Both the position numbers and the translations under genes were made by a program. Source: Archangium lipolyticum (GTDB lineage Bacteria > Myxococcota > Myxococcia > Myxococcales > Myxococcaceae). Taken from it: DNA of 64,000 nt. The notes under the pieces are model-generated. The model made no database searches, was not told where the DNA came from, and saw nothing but the letters and a program-made list of their open reading frames with translations. The stretch spans positions 682,001 through 746,000 of the forward strand of contig NZ_JANKBZ010000002.1 of assembly GCF_024623785.1 (NCBI RefSeq). The letters are read 5' to 3'. Position 1 is the stretch's first letter, and each line of letters begins with the position of its first letter. This document shows, in pieces, positions 56,761 through 64,000 of the stretch.

Positions 56761-58461
56761 ATGCGGAAGCTGCTTCCAGGAGTGCTCGCGTTGGTGGTGG
56801 TGCTGGTTGCCTGCAAGGAGTCCAACCAGGGACCTTCGGGAGCGTCGGCTCCCGCGCGCAAGCAGCAGGAGGCGGTGGGCGGGCCGGCGCTGGTGCTGAC
56901 GGTGGCCTACGGCAGCGAGAAGAAGAGCTGGTTCGAGGAGCAGGCGCGGGCCTTCGAGCGGAGCGGGGCGAGGACGAAGTCGGGCCGCTCCATCCAGGTG
57001 CGGGGTCAGGCGATGGGCTCCGGGGAGGCGGTGCAGGACATCGTCTCCGGCAAGCTGAAGGCGCACGTCTACAGCCCGGCCTCCAGCGCCTACCTGCCGC
57101 TGCTCAACAGCGCGTGGCTGACGGCCTCGGGCAAGACGAAGCCGGTGGTGGGGGAGGGGGAGCCGCTGCTGCTCTCGCCCATCGTCATCGCCATGTGGAA
57201 GCCCATGGCGGAGGCGCTGGGCTGGCCGGGCAAGCCCATCGGCTGGGTGGACCTGATGAAGGTGGCGGCGGACAAGCGCGGGTGGGGCGCGTACGGGCAC
57301 CCCGAGTGGGGCCGCTTCAAGCTGGGCCACACGCATCCCGAGTTCTCCAACTCGGGGCTGCTGTCGGTGCTGGCCGAGGCCTACGCGGGAGCGGGCAAGA
57401 CGCGCGGACTGACGGTGTCCGACGTGGAGGGCAAGAAGACGAGGGAGCTGCTGACGGACATCGAGGGCACGGTGGTGCACTACGGCAAGTCCACCGGCTT
57501 CTTCGCCGACAAGATGCAGCAGCGCGGACCGGGCTACGTGTCAGCGGCGGTGCTGTACGAGAACCTGGTCATCGAATCCTACGGCAAGCCATCGGCCGCG
57601 CCCTTCCCGCTGGTCTCCATCTACCCGGTGGAGGGCACCTTCTGGTCGGACCATCCGTACGCGGTGCTGGAGGCGGACTGGGTGGGGGCGGAGGAGCGTG
57701 AGGCGGCGCAGGCCTTCCTGACCTTCCTCAAGGCGCGGCCGGCGCAGGAGCGCGCGCTGGCGCTGGGCTTCCGTCCGGCGGACCCCGCGGTGGCCATCGC
57801 GGCACCGGTGGACGCGGCGCATGGCGTGGACCCCAAGCAGCCGCAGACGCTGCTGGAGGTGCCCGGCGCGGACGTGCTGGAGAAGCTGCTGGCCGTGTGG
57901 CGCGAGACGAAGAAGTCCACGGACGTCACCTTCGTCTTCGACAAGTCCGGCAGCATGCTGGGCCGCCCGCTGGCGGAGGCCAAGGTGGGGGCCCGCCGCT
58001 TCCTGGAGTCGCTGTCGGACCGGGACGCGGTGACGCTCATGCTGTTCGACAACAACGTGTATCCGCCCATGGGCCCGCTGGTGCTCGGCAAGGGCCGCGC
58101 CGAACTGCTCGGCCGCGTCGACAACATCATCGCCGACGGGGGCACGGCCCTCTACTCCGCTACCCTGGCGGCCTATCAATCCGCCGTCGCCCGGGCACAG
58201 AAGAGCCCGGGGATGATCCACGCGGTGGTGGTGATGACGGACGGCAAGGATGAGAGCAGCACCATCACACTGGCGCAGCTGCAGAGCGGCCTGTCCTCCT
58301 CGAGCGAGGAGAACCCGGTGCGCATCTTCACCATCGCCTACGGGCAGGGCGCCGAGGGCCAGGTGCTGGAGCGCATCGCCGAGGCGGGCAAGGGCTCGAG
58401 CGCGAAGGGCGGCGTGGAGGACATCGTCCAGGTGTACCGGGACATGGCCTCCTTCTTCTGA
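56761..58461 (+). CDS. solute-binding protein fused to a von Willebrand A domain, lipoprotein
   Basis: A 566-residue lipoprotein (lipobox VLVAC). Residues ~35-370 form a periplasmic binding protein of the extracellular family 1/11 type. Residues ~388-566 are a VWA domain with an intact MIDAS: DKSGSM, a conserved Thr region and MTDGKDESS. ATG 56761 has GGAGG upstream. It shares several motifs with the third gene of the operon (GHT-P--SNSGL, SDHP-A-L-ADWV, ERALA-GFRPADP). No transporter gene is present. Confidence 0.88.
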   Translation: MRKLLPGVLALVVVLVACKESNQGPSGASAPARKQQEAVGGPALVLTVAYGSEKKSWFEEQARAFERSGARTKSGRSIQVRGQAMGSGEAVQDIVSGKLKAHVYSPASSAYLPLLNSAWLTASGKTKPVVGEGEPLLLSPIVIAMWKPMAEALGWPGKPIGWVDLMKVAADKRGWGAYGHPEWGRFKLGHTHPEFSNSGLLSVLAEAYAGAGKTRGLTVSDVEGKKTRELLTDIEGTVVHYGKSTGFFADKMQQRGPGYVSAAVLYENLVIESYGKPSAAPFPLVSIYPVEGTFWSDHPYAVLEADWVGAEEREAAQAFLTFLKARPAQERALALGFRPADPAVAIAAPVDAAHGVDPKQPQTLLEVPGADVLEKLLAVWRETKKSTDVTFVFDKSGSMLGRPLAEAKVGARRFLESLSDRDAVTLMLFDNNVYPPMGPLVLGKGRAELLGRVDNIIADGGTALYSATLAAYQSAVARAQKSPGMIHAVVVMTDGKDESSTITLAQLQSGLSSSSEENPVRIFTIAYGQGAEGQVLERIAEAGKGSSAKGGVEDIVQVYRDMASFF

Positions 58462-58481
58462 GAGTGGGACCAAGAGGGGAC

Positions 58482-59288
58482 ATGGCCGAGCGCGGTGAAT
58501 CGACATTGGTGGGCCACCTTCCGAAGGTGCTGGCGCGCTCGGCGGGGAGCACGCTCAACCTGGTGGTGGCGGGCTCGTCGGCGCTGCTGGCCGCGGTGCT
58601 GCACTCCTGGGCGGTGGCCGCGCTGGGAGGCGCGGCCTACGTCGCGCTGGTGGCGTGGGACGTGGTGTCGCCCGGCTTCTGGAAGGAGACCCTCTCCGGC
58701 GGCTCGGACGAGGCGCGGAAGCTGCCCGCCCCGGGCAGGCTGGAGGATCCCCGGATTCGAGACTCGGTGCGGGCCATCCACCAGGCGCGCGAGGAGCTGA
58801 CGCGCACACTGGAGGGCGCGCCGCGCGGGGTGGTGGCGCACCTGGGGCTGGCCCTGGCGTCGGTGCGGGAGCTGGAGGGCCGGGCGGTGCGCCTGGTTCA
58901 GCGGGGCGAGGAGCTCTTCCGTTACCTGCGCACGGTGGACCTGGGCGCGGTGCGCGAGCAGATCCGCCTGTTGGACGAGCAGTCCCGGGCGGCGCGGGAC
59001 ACGGAGGCGCGGGGGCAGTACGAGAGCTCGCGCAAGACGCGCGAGGAGCATCTGGCGGCGCTGATGGACATCCACACGGCGTACGAGCGGGTGCTGGCGA
59101 ACCTCTCGAGCGTCGCGGTCACCTTCCAGGGGCTGCCCGCCAAGGTGATGCGCCTGCGCGCCCTGGACGCGCAGGCCACGGACAGTATGTACGGGGACCT
59201 CGGCGAGGAGCTCGCCCGGATGAACGGTGAGCTCCAGGCCTTCGAGGACACCCTGCAATCGCTCAAGGAGGTTCGAGTCGCATCATGA
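58482..59288 (+). CDS. membrane-anchored coiled-coil protein
   Basis: A 268-residue protein. Two hydrophobic helices near the N-terminus (GSTLNLVVAGSSALLAAVLH, VAALGGAAYVALVAWDVVS) are followed by a long helical and coiled-coil region to the C-terminus. It recalls proteins that accompany VWA/TelA-like genes, but no family is certain. ATG 58482 is preferred. Its stop overlaps the next ATG (ATGA). Confidence 0.75.
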   Translation: MAERGESTLVGHLPKVLARSAGSTLNLVVAGSSALLAAVLHSWAVAALGGAAYVALVAWDVVSPGFWKETLSGGSDEARKLPAPGRLEDPRIRDSVRAIHQAREELTRTLEGAPRGVVAHLGLALASVRELEGRAVRLVQRGEELFRYLRTVDLGAVREQIRLLDEQSRAARDTEARGQYESSRKTREEHLAALMDIHTAYERVLANLSSVAVTFQGLPAKVMRLRALDAQATDSMYGDLGEELARMNGELQAFEDTLQSLKEVRVAS

Positions 59289-60481
59289 AGCCCAAGGTCT
59301 TCATCATCCTGGGGTTCCTCGTCGCGGTCGGCGCGGTGCTCTTCATCACGTCCTCGAACAAGGACAAGGCGCAGCAGGGCGGAGAGACCGCCCCTTCATC
59401 GCGGCAGGGGCCTTCCGGGCCGGCGACGGAGATCACCTTCCTCTACAGTACGGAGAAGAAGGAGTGGGTGGAGTCCGCGGTGGTGGGCTTCCAGCAGGAG
59501 AACCCGTCCATCCGCGTGAAGCTGGTGGGCAAGGGCTCGCTGGACGCGGCCCAATCCATCCTGGACGGCAAGGAGAAGCCCACGGTGTGGAGCCCGGCCG
59601 ACAGCGCCGTGCTGCGCATGCTGGAGTCGGAGTGGTCGACGGACCCGCAGCGCGGGCAGCTGTTCGCCACCAGCGGGGATGACGCTCCGCAGCCGCTGGT
59701 GATCACCCCGCTGGTGTTCGTGGTGTGGGAGGACCGGGCCGAGGTGTTGCAGAAGGCCTCGGGGGGCGTGGTGTCGTGGAAGGCCATCCACAAGGCGGTG
59801 GCGAGCGACCAGGGCTGGCCGGCCATCGGCGGCAAGCCGGAGTGGGGCTTCGTGAAGCTGGGCCACACGGATCCGACGCGCTCCAACTCGGGCCTGCAGG
59901 CGATGCTGCTGGCGACGCTGGAGTTCTACGGCAAGCGCACGGGGCTGTCGGTGGGAGACCTGCTCAAGCCCGAGTACCAGACGTGGGTGAAGGAGCTGGA
60001 GAAGGGCGTGACGCGGTTCGAGACCTCCACCGGCACCTTCATGACGGACATGGTCCGCTTCGGCCCATCGAAGTACGACATGGCGGTGGTGTACGAGAAC
60101 CTGGCCATCTCGCAGATCGGCAACGCGCAGGGCCGGTGGGGCAACCTGAAGGTGTACTACCCGGCGCTCACGCTGTGGAGCGACCACCCGGCGGCGCTGC
60201 TGCAGGCGGACTGGGTGACGCCGGAGCAGCAGGACGCGGCGCGCAAGTGGCTGGCGTACCTGCACAGCCGTCCGGTGCAGGAGCGCGCGCTGGCGTTCGG
60301 CTTCCGCCCGGCGGACCCCTCGGTACCGCTCAAGACGCAGGACGCGGCCAACCCCTTCACGCGGCTGGCACCCCAGGGCATCCAGGTGGACGTGCCCCCC
60401 GTGGCCGAGGTGCCGGAGGGGTCGGTGGTCCGCAACCTGCTGACGATGTGGTCGCGCGTGGTGGGCTCGGCGCAGCGCTGA
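59285..60481 (+). CDS. membrane-anchored solute-binding protein
   Basis: A 398-residue protein with one N-terminal membrane anchor (VFIILGFLVAVGAVLFIT) and a periplasmic binding domain paralogous to that of the first gene in this operon. It has no permease or ATPase partner, so it may sense or scaffold rather than import. ATG 59285 overlaps the previous stop. Confidence 0.88.
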   Translation: MKPKVFIILGFLVAVGAVLFITSSNKDKAQQGGETAPSSRQGPSGPATEITFLYSTEKKEWVESAVVGFQQENPSIRVKLVGKGSLDAAQSILDGKEKPTVWSPADSAVLRMLESEWSTDPQRGQLFATSGDDAPQPLVITPLVFVVWEDRAEVLQKASGGVVSWKAIHKAVASDQGWPAIGGKPEWGFVKLGHTDPTRSNSGLQAMLLATLEFYGKRTGLSVGDLLKPEYQTWVKELEKGVTRFETSTGTFMTDMVRFGPSKYDMAVVYENLAISQIGNAQGRWGNLKVYYPALTLWSDHPAALLQADWVTPEQQDAARKWLAYLHSRPVQERALAFGFRPADPSVPLKTQDAANPFTRLAPQGIQVDVPPVAEVPEGSVVRNLLTMWSRVVGSAQR

Positions 60482-60492
60482 GCCCACCGTGC

Positions 60493-60696
60493 TCAGCAGC
60501 AGCGCCCGCCGCCGCTCCGGTAGCGCGCGCGCATGCGCTCGTCGAAGAACTCCTCGTAGCTCATCACCGGCCGCGAGGGGTGGTGCTGGCGCATGTGCGC
60601 GACGTAGGTGTCGTAGTCGGGCACGCCGATGAGCAACCGGGCGGTCTGCACCACCCGGCGCCAGAGCGTCTTCGGAGTGGCTCGAGAGGCGTCCAT
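60493..60696 (-). CDS. YbdD/YjiX family small protein
   Basis: A 67-residue protein with [17 protein letters not shown] and the conserved C-terminal Gly/Arg/Cys-rich end ([10 protein letters not shown]). YbdD/YjiX proteins accompany CstA/YjiY pyruvate or peptide transporters. It follows cstA after one base. Confidence 0.88.
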   Translation of the reverse strand: MDASRATPKTLWRRVVQTARLLIGVPDYDTYVAHMRQHHPSRPVMSYEEFFDERMRARYRSGGGRCC

Positions 60697-60697
60697 G

Positions 60698-62761
60698 TCA
60701 CGGGCCCGCGGCGGCGAGGGGGACAGGCGGTGTCTCCTGTGCCGTCGGGACCGTCGAGCGGCGGGCCGCCAGCGCCGCGCGGACTCCGAAGGCGAGGGTC
60801 GCCACCACCACCAGCATGAAGATGACGGTGAGGGCGGCGTCCACGTAGTCGTTGGTGATGACCTGCTGCATGTCCGCCAGCGACTTCGCCGGTGCCAGCA
60901 CCTTGCCGCTCTCCGCCGCCGCGGAGAAGGCGCGCGCGTGGGCGAGGAAGCTGACCCGGACATCTTCGCCGAACACCTTCTGCCAGCCGGCGGTCAGCGT
61001 GCAGCACACCAGCCACACGGTGGGGAGCGCGGGAATCCACAGGTAGCGCTCGCGCTTCATCTTCACGAGCACCACACAGGCGAGGATCAACGCGATGGCG
61101 GCCAGCATCTGGTTGGCGATGCCGAACAGCGGCCACAGCGTGTTGATGCCGCCCAGCGGGTCCACCACGCCCTGGTAGAGGAAGTAGCCCCAGCCCGCCA
61201 CGCAGATGGCCGTGGCGATCAGGTTGGCGCTCCAGGACTCCGTCCTCTTCAGCGGCGCGTAGACCAGGCCGGCCAGCTCTTGAATCATGAAGCGCCCCAC
61301 GCGCGTGCCCGCGTCCACGGTGGTGAGGATGAACAGCGCCTCGAACAGGATGGCGTAGTGGTACCAGAAGGCCATCATGCCCTCGCCGCCCACCAGCCCA
61401 TGGAGGATCTGCGCCATGCCCACCGCGAGGGTCGGCGCGCCACCCGCTCGCGACAGGATGGAGGACTCGCCAATCTCCCGGGCGGTCTGGGTGAGCATCT
61501 CCGGGGTGACGACGAAGCCCCACTGGCTGATGGTCTGGGCCGCCTGCTCCACGGTGGTGCCGATCACCGCGGGCGGTGAGTTCATGGCGAAGTACACACC
61601 CGGCTGCAGCACCGTGGCGGCGATCAGCGCCATGATGGCGACGAAGGACTCCATCAGCATCGCGCCGTAGCCCACCATGAGCGCCTCGCGCTCGTTGGCC
61701 AGCATCTTCGGTGTGGTGCCCGAGGAGATCAGCGAGTGCCAGCCGGACACCGCGCCGCAGGCGATGGTGATGAAGAGGAACGGGAACAGGTTGCCCGCGA
61801 ACACCGGACCCGAGCCGTCGACGAAGCGGGTCATCGCCGGCATCCGCAGGTCCGGCATGGCCAGGACGATGCCCACCGCCAGCAGCAGGATGGTGCCGAT
61901 CTTCAGGAAGGTGGACAGGTAGTCGCGAGGCGCGAGCAGCAGCCACACCGGCAGCACCGAGGCACAGAAGCCGTAGGCGATGAGCATCCAGGCCAGCGCC
62001 TTGCCGTCGTAGGTGAACAGCGGCGCGAAGGTCGGGTTCTCGGCCACCCGGCCACCCAGCCAGATGGACAGCATCAGCAGCACGAAGCCGATGACGGACA
62101 CCTCGAGCACGCGGCCCGGACGCAGGTAGCGCAGGTACAGCCCCATCAGCAGGGCGATGGGAATGGTCATGGCCACGGTGAAGGTGCCCCAGGGACTCTC
62201 GGCCAGCGCCTTGACCACCACCAGGGCCAGCACCGCGAGGATGATCATCATGATCATCAGCACGCCGATCATCGCCACCACGCCGGCGGCGGGGCCCAGC
62301 TCCATGCGCACCATGTCGCCCAGGGACTTGCCGTCGCGGCGGATGGAGAGGAACAGGATCATGAAGTCCTGCACCGCGCCGGCCAGCACCACGCCGAAGA
62401 GGATCCACAAGGTGCCGGGCAGGTAGCCCATCTGCGCGGCGAGCACCGGGCCCACCAGCGGACCGGCGCCCGCGATGGCGGCGAAGTGGTGGCCGAACAG
62501 CACCCACTTGTCGGTGGGCACGTAATCGAGGCCGTCATTGCGGCGCTGCGCCGGGGTGGCCCGGGAGGGGTCCAACCTCAGGGCCCTGTCCGCGACGAAC
62601 CGGCCATAGAAGCGGTAGCCGAGCAGGTAGATGCTGACGGACGCGACCACCAGCCAGGTGGCGTTGATTGTCTCGCCCCGGTGCAGCGCCACCGTCCCCA
62701 GACAGAACGCGCCGAGAATGGCGAGCAGTGCCCACCCCAGTTTGCTTGCGATACGATTCAT
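60698..62761 (-). CDS. cstA: carbon starvation protein A (CstA)
   Basis: A 687-residue membrane transporter with about 16-18 hydrophobic helices. Signatures include [41 protein letters not shown] and [15 protein letters not shown]. CstA imports peptides or pyruvate on carbon limitation. ATG 62761 follows AAGGGA. It forms an operon with the ybdD-like gene. Confidence 0.95.
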   Translation of the reverse strand: MNRIASKLGWALLAILGAFCLGTVALHRGETINATWLVVASVSIYLLGYRFYGRFVADRALRLDPSRATPAQRRNDGLDYVPTDKWVLFGHHFAAIAGAGPLVGPVLAAQMGYLPGTLWILFGVVLAGAVQDFMILFLSIRRDGKSLGDMVRMELGPAAGVVAMIGVLMIMMIILAVLALVVVKALAESPWGTFTVAMTIPIALLMGLYLRYLRPGRVLEVSVIGFVLLMLSIWLGGRVAENPTFAPLFTYDGKALAWMLIAYGFCASVLPVWLLLAPRDYLSTFLKIGTILLLAVGIVLAMPDLRMPAMTRFVDGSGPVFAGNLFPFLFITIACGAVSGWHSLISSGTTPKMLANEREALMVGYGAMLMESFVAIMALIAATVLQPGVYFAMNSPPAVIGTTVEQAAQTISQWGFVVTPEMLTQTAREIGESSILSRAGGAPTLAVGMAQILHGLVGGEGMMAFWYHYAILFEALFILTTVDAGTRVGRFMIQELAGLVYAPLKRTESWSANLIATAICVAGWGYFLYQGVVDPLGGINTLWPLFGIANQMLAAIALILACVVLVKMKRERYLWIPALPTVWLVCCTLTAGWQKVFGEDVRVSFLAHARAFSAAAESGKVLAPAKSLADMQQVITNDYVDAALTVIFMLVVVATLAFGVRAALAARRSTVPTAQETPPVPLAAAGP

Positions 62762-62861
62762 GGTGTTCCCTTCGCTCGGTGCATCTCCCGGAACGTTCCC
62801 CATGGACCGGGCCGGGTCAATGCTCCAGATCGCGCTCCGGGCACCAGTCAGCAGCGTGGGT

Positions 62862-64000
62862 TCAGCCGAAGGTGACCGGGAGGTGCTCCAGGCCCCGGAT
62901 GAAGGCCGTCTTGCGCCACTCCAGGCGCTCGGGTTCCACCGCCAGCCTCACCCCCGGTGCCCGGTTCAACAGCAGCTCGAAGGCCACCGCCGCTTCCATC
63001 CGAGCCAGCGGCGCCCCCAGGCAGAAGTGGATGCCAGAGCCGAACGCCACGTGTCTGTTGGGCGTGCGCCCCACATCGAAGCGATCCGGCTCGGCGAACA
63101 CCTCCGGGTCATGGTTGGCCGCCATCAACCCCGCGACCACCATCTCGTTCGCGGGGATGATCTGGCCGCACACCTCGATGGGGTCCACCGTGAAGCGCGC
63201 CGTGCTCGTCTCCACCGGGCTGCAATAGCGCAGCATCTCCTCCACCGCCGGGCCCATCAGCTTCCGGTCTCCCCGCAGCCGCTCGTGCTGCTCGGGGTGC
63301 GCGAGCAGCGCCAGCAGCCCACTGCCCAGCAGGTTCACGGTCGTCTCGTGGCCGGCCACCAGCAGCAGGAAGACCATGCTGGTGAGCTCGGTGGGACTGA
63401 GCCGCTCTCCCTGCTCCTCGGCCGCCATCAGCGCGCTGAGCAGATCCTCCCCCGGCTCGGTCTGCCGCCGCTGGATGAGCGTGGAGAGGTACTGCACGAA
63501 GCTCCGGCCCGCGGCCATGGAGTGCTCGGGGCTGCTGTCCGGAGCGAACAGGGCCTGTGTCCACTCGCGGAACTGATCGCGATCCTCGGTGGGTATTCCC
63601 AGCATCTCGGCGATGACGATGACGGGGAAGGGGAAGGCGAAGGCGTCGATGAAGTCCACGCTCCCACGGGCCAGCGCCGCCTCCAGCAGCTCGGTGGCGA
63701 GGGTGAGGATGCGCGGGCGCAGCGCTTCGACCCGCTTGGGGGTGAAGGCCTGGGAGACCAGCGCGCGCAGCCGGGTGTGGTCCGGCGGATCCGAGGCCAG
63801 CATGTGCTCGAGCAGCCCCTGCTGGGCGGATCGGAAGACGGTCGACCGCGCTTGCGCGCTCAACTTGCGCGGGTCCTTGGTCAGCCGCTCGTCGCGCAAC
63901 ACCTCCACCGTGTCGTCGTAGCGGGTCACCACCCAGAAAGGCATCTGCCGGAGGGGCTCCACCAACCGGACGATGGGCGACTGCTCGCGCATGCGCGCAT
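62862..64000 (-). CDS. cytochrome P450, 5' end beyond the window
   Basis: The frame is open to the right edge; an ATG at 63992 exists but homologues have about 20-30 further residues, so the start is probably outside. I-helix AGHETTVN, ExxR EEMLRYCS and haem loop FGSGIHFCLGAPLARMEA are intact. It resembles CYP107-type bacterial P450s. Substrate unknown. Confidence 0.92.
   Translation of the reverse strand, partial: ARMREQSPIVRLVEPLRQMPFWVVTRYDDTVEVLRDERLTKDPRKLSAQARSTVFRSAQQGLLEHMLASDPPDHTRLRALVSQAFTPKRVEALRPRILTLATELLEAALARGSVDFIDAFAFPFPVIVIAEMLGIPTEDRDQFREWTQALFAPDSSPEHSMAAGRSFVQYLSTLIQRRQTEPGEDLLSALMAAEEQGERLSPTELTSMVFLLLVAGHETTVNLLGSGLLALLAHPEQHERLRGDRKLMGPAVEEMLRYCSPVETSTARFTVDPIEVCGQIIPANEMVVAGLMAANHDPEVFAEPDRFDVGRTPNRHVAFGSGIHFCLGAPLARMEAAVAFELLLNRAPGVRLAVEPERLEWRKTAFIRGLEHLPVTFG

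Overview
The window looks like a chromosomal segment of a myxobacterium, most likely from the Cystobacter/Archangium/Melittangium side. The reasons are very high G+C with strong third-position GC bias, a Ser/Thr kinase with a TPR tail, orphan multi-PAS and SSS-fused histidine kinases, an NtrC-type regulator, many lipoproteins and overlapping ATGA gene junctions. The species call is inference only. No tRNA, rRNA, CRISPR array, transposase or phage gene was seen. Genes cover almost everything; the two larger gene-poor stretches are about 34.36-34.97 kb and 44.18-44.61 kb.

Left part (1-20 kb): a truncated N6-adenine DNA methyltransferase carrying an in-frame palindromic repeat, htpG, an Eis-like acetyltransferase, fabF with a TetR regulator and a putative operator, a sterol-desaturase-type membrane protein, a PAS/GAF histidine kinase, ridA, an actP/DUF485 acetate-uptake pair, an amino-acid permease overlapping an apparently exported methyltransferase, a cytochrome P450 and an NtrC-type response regulator.

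Centre (20.0-36.3 kb): the outstanding feature, a leftward operon of about 14 kb encoding a type II (aromatic) polyketide synthase. In transcription order it has a small ORF, a membrane protein, a single SRPBCC cyclase, an alpha/beta hydrolase, a PF04199-type cyclase, a didomain aromatase/cyclase, an ActIII-like C9 ketoreductase, KS-alpha, a chain-length factor with unusual active-site residues, ACP, holo-ACP synthase, a glutamine-dependent asparagine-synthetase-type amidotransferase, an unrecognised protein, a phytoene-desaturase-like flavoprotein and an SDR. A 12-bp palindrome TTGTSCGGACAA occurs in a predicted promoter ahead of this operon and twice between a DoxX/cytochrome c pair and a divergent MarR gene. 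This suggests that one MarR regulator controls the whole 20-36 kb block.

Right part (36.3-64 kb): an SSS-fused histidine kinase with a small membrane partner, a GMC oxidoreductase, a 970-residue lipoprotein of unknown function, a PrsW-type protease, DUF488, an S-adenosylmethionine hydrolase, a D-amino-acid-oxidase-type flavoprotein coupled to DUF2750, an OmpA-family envelope protein, a TPR Ser/Thr kinase, a GNAT enzyme, a WGR protein, three small lipoproteins, and a compact three-gene operon in which two paralogous solute-binding proteins (one fused to a von Willebrand A domain) flank a coiled-coil membrane protein with no transporter. It ends with the cstA/ybdD peptide or pyruvate uptake pair and a second, truncated P450.
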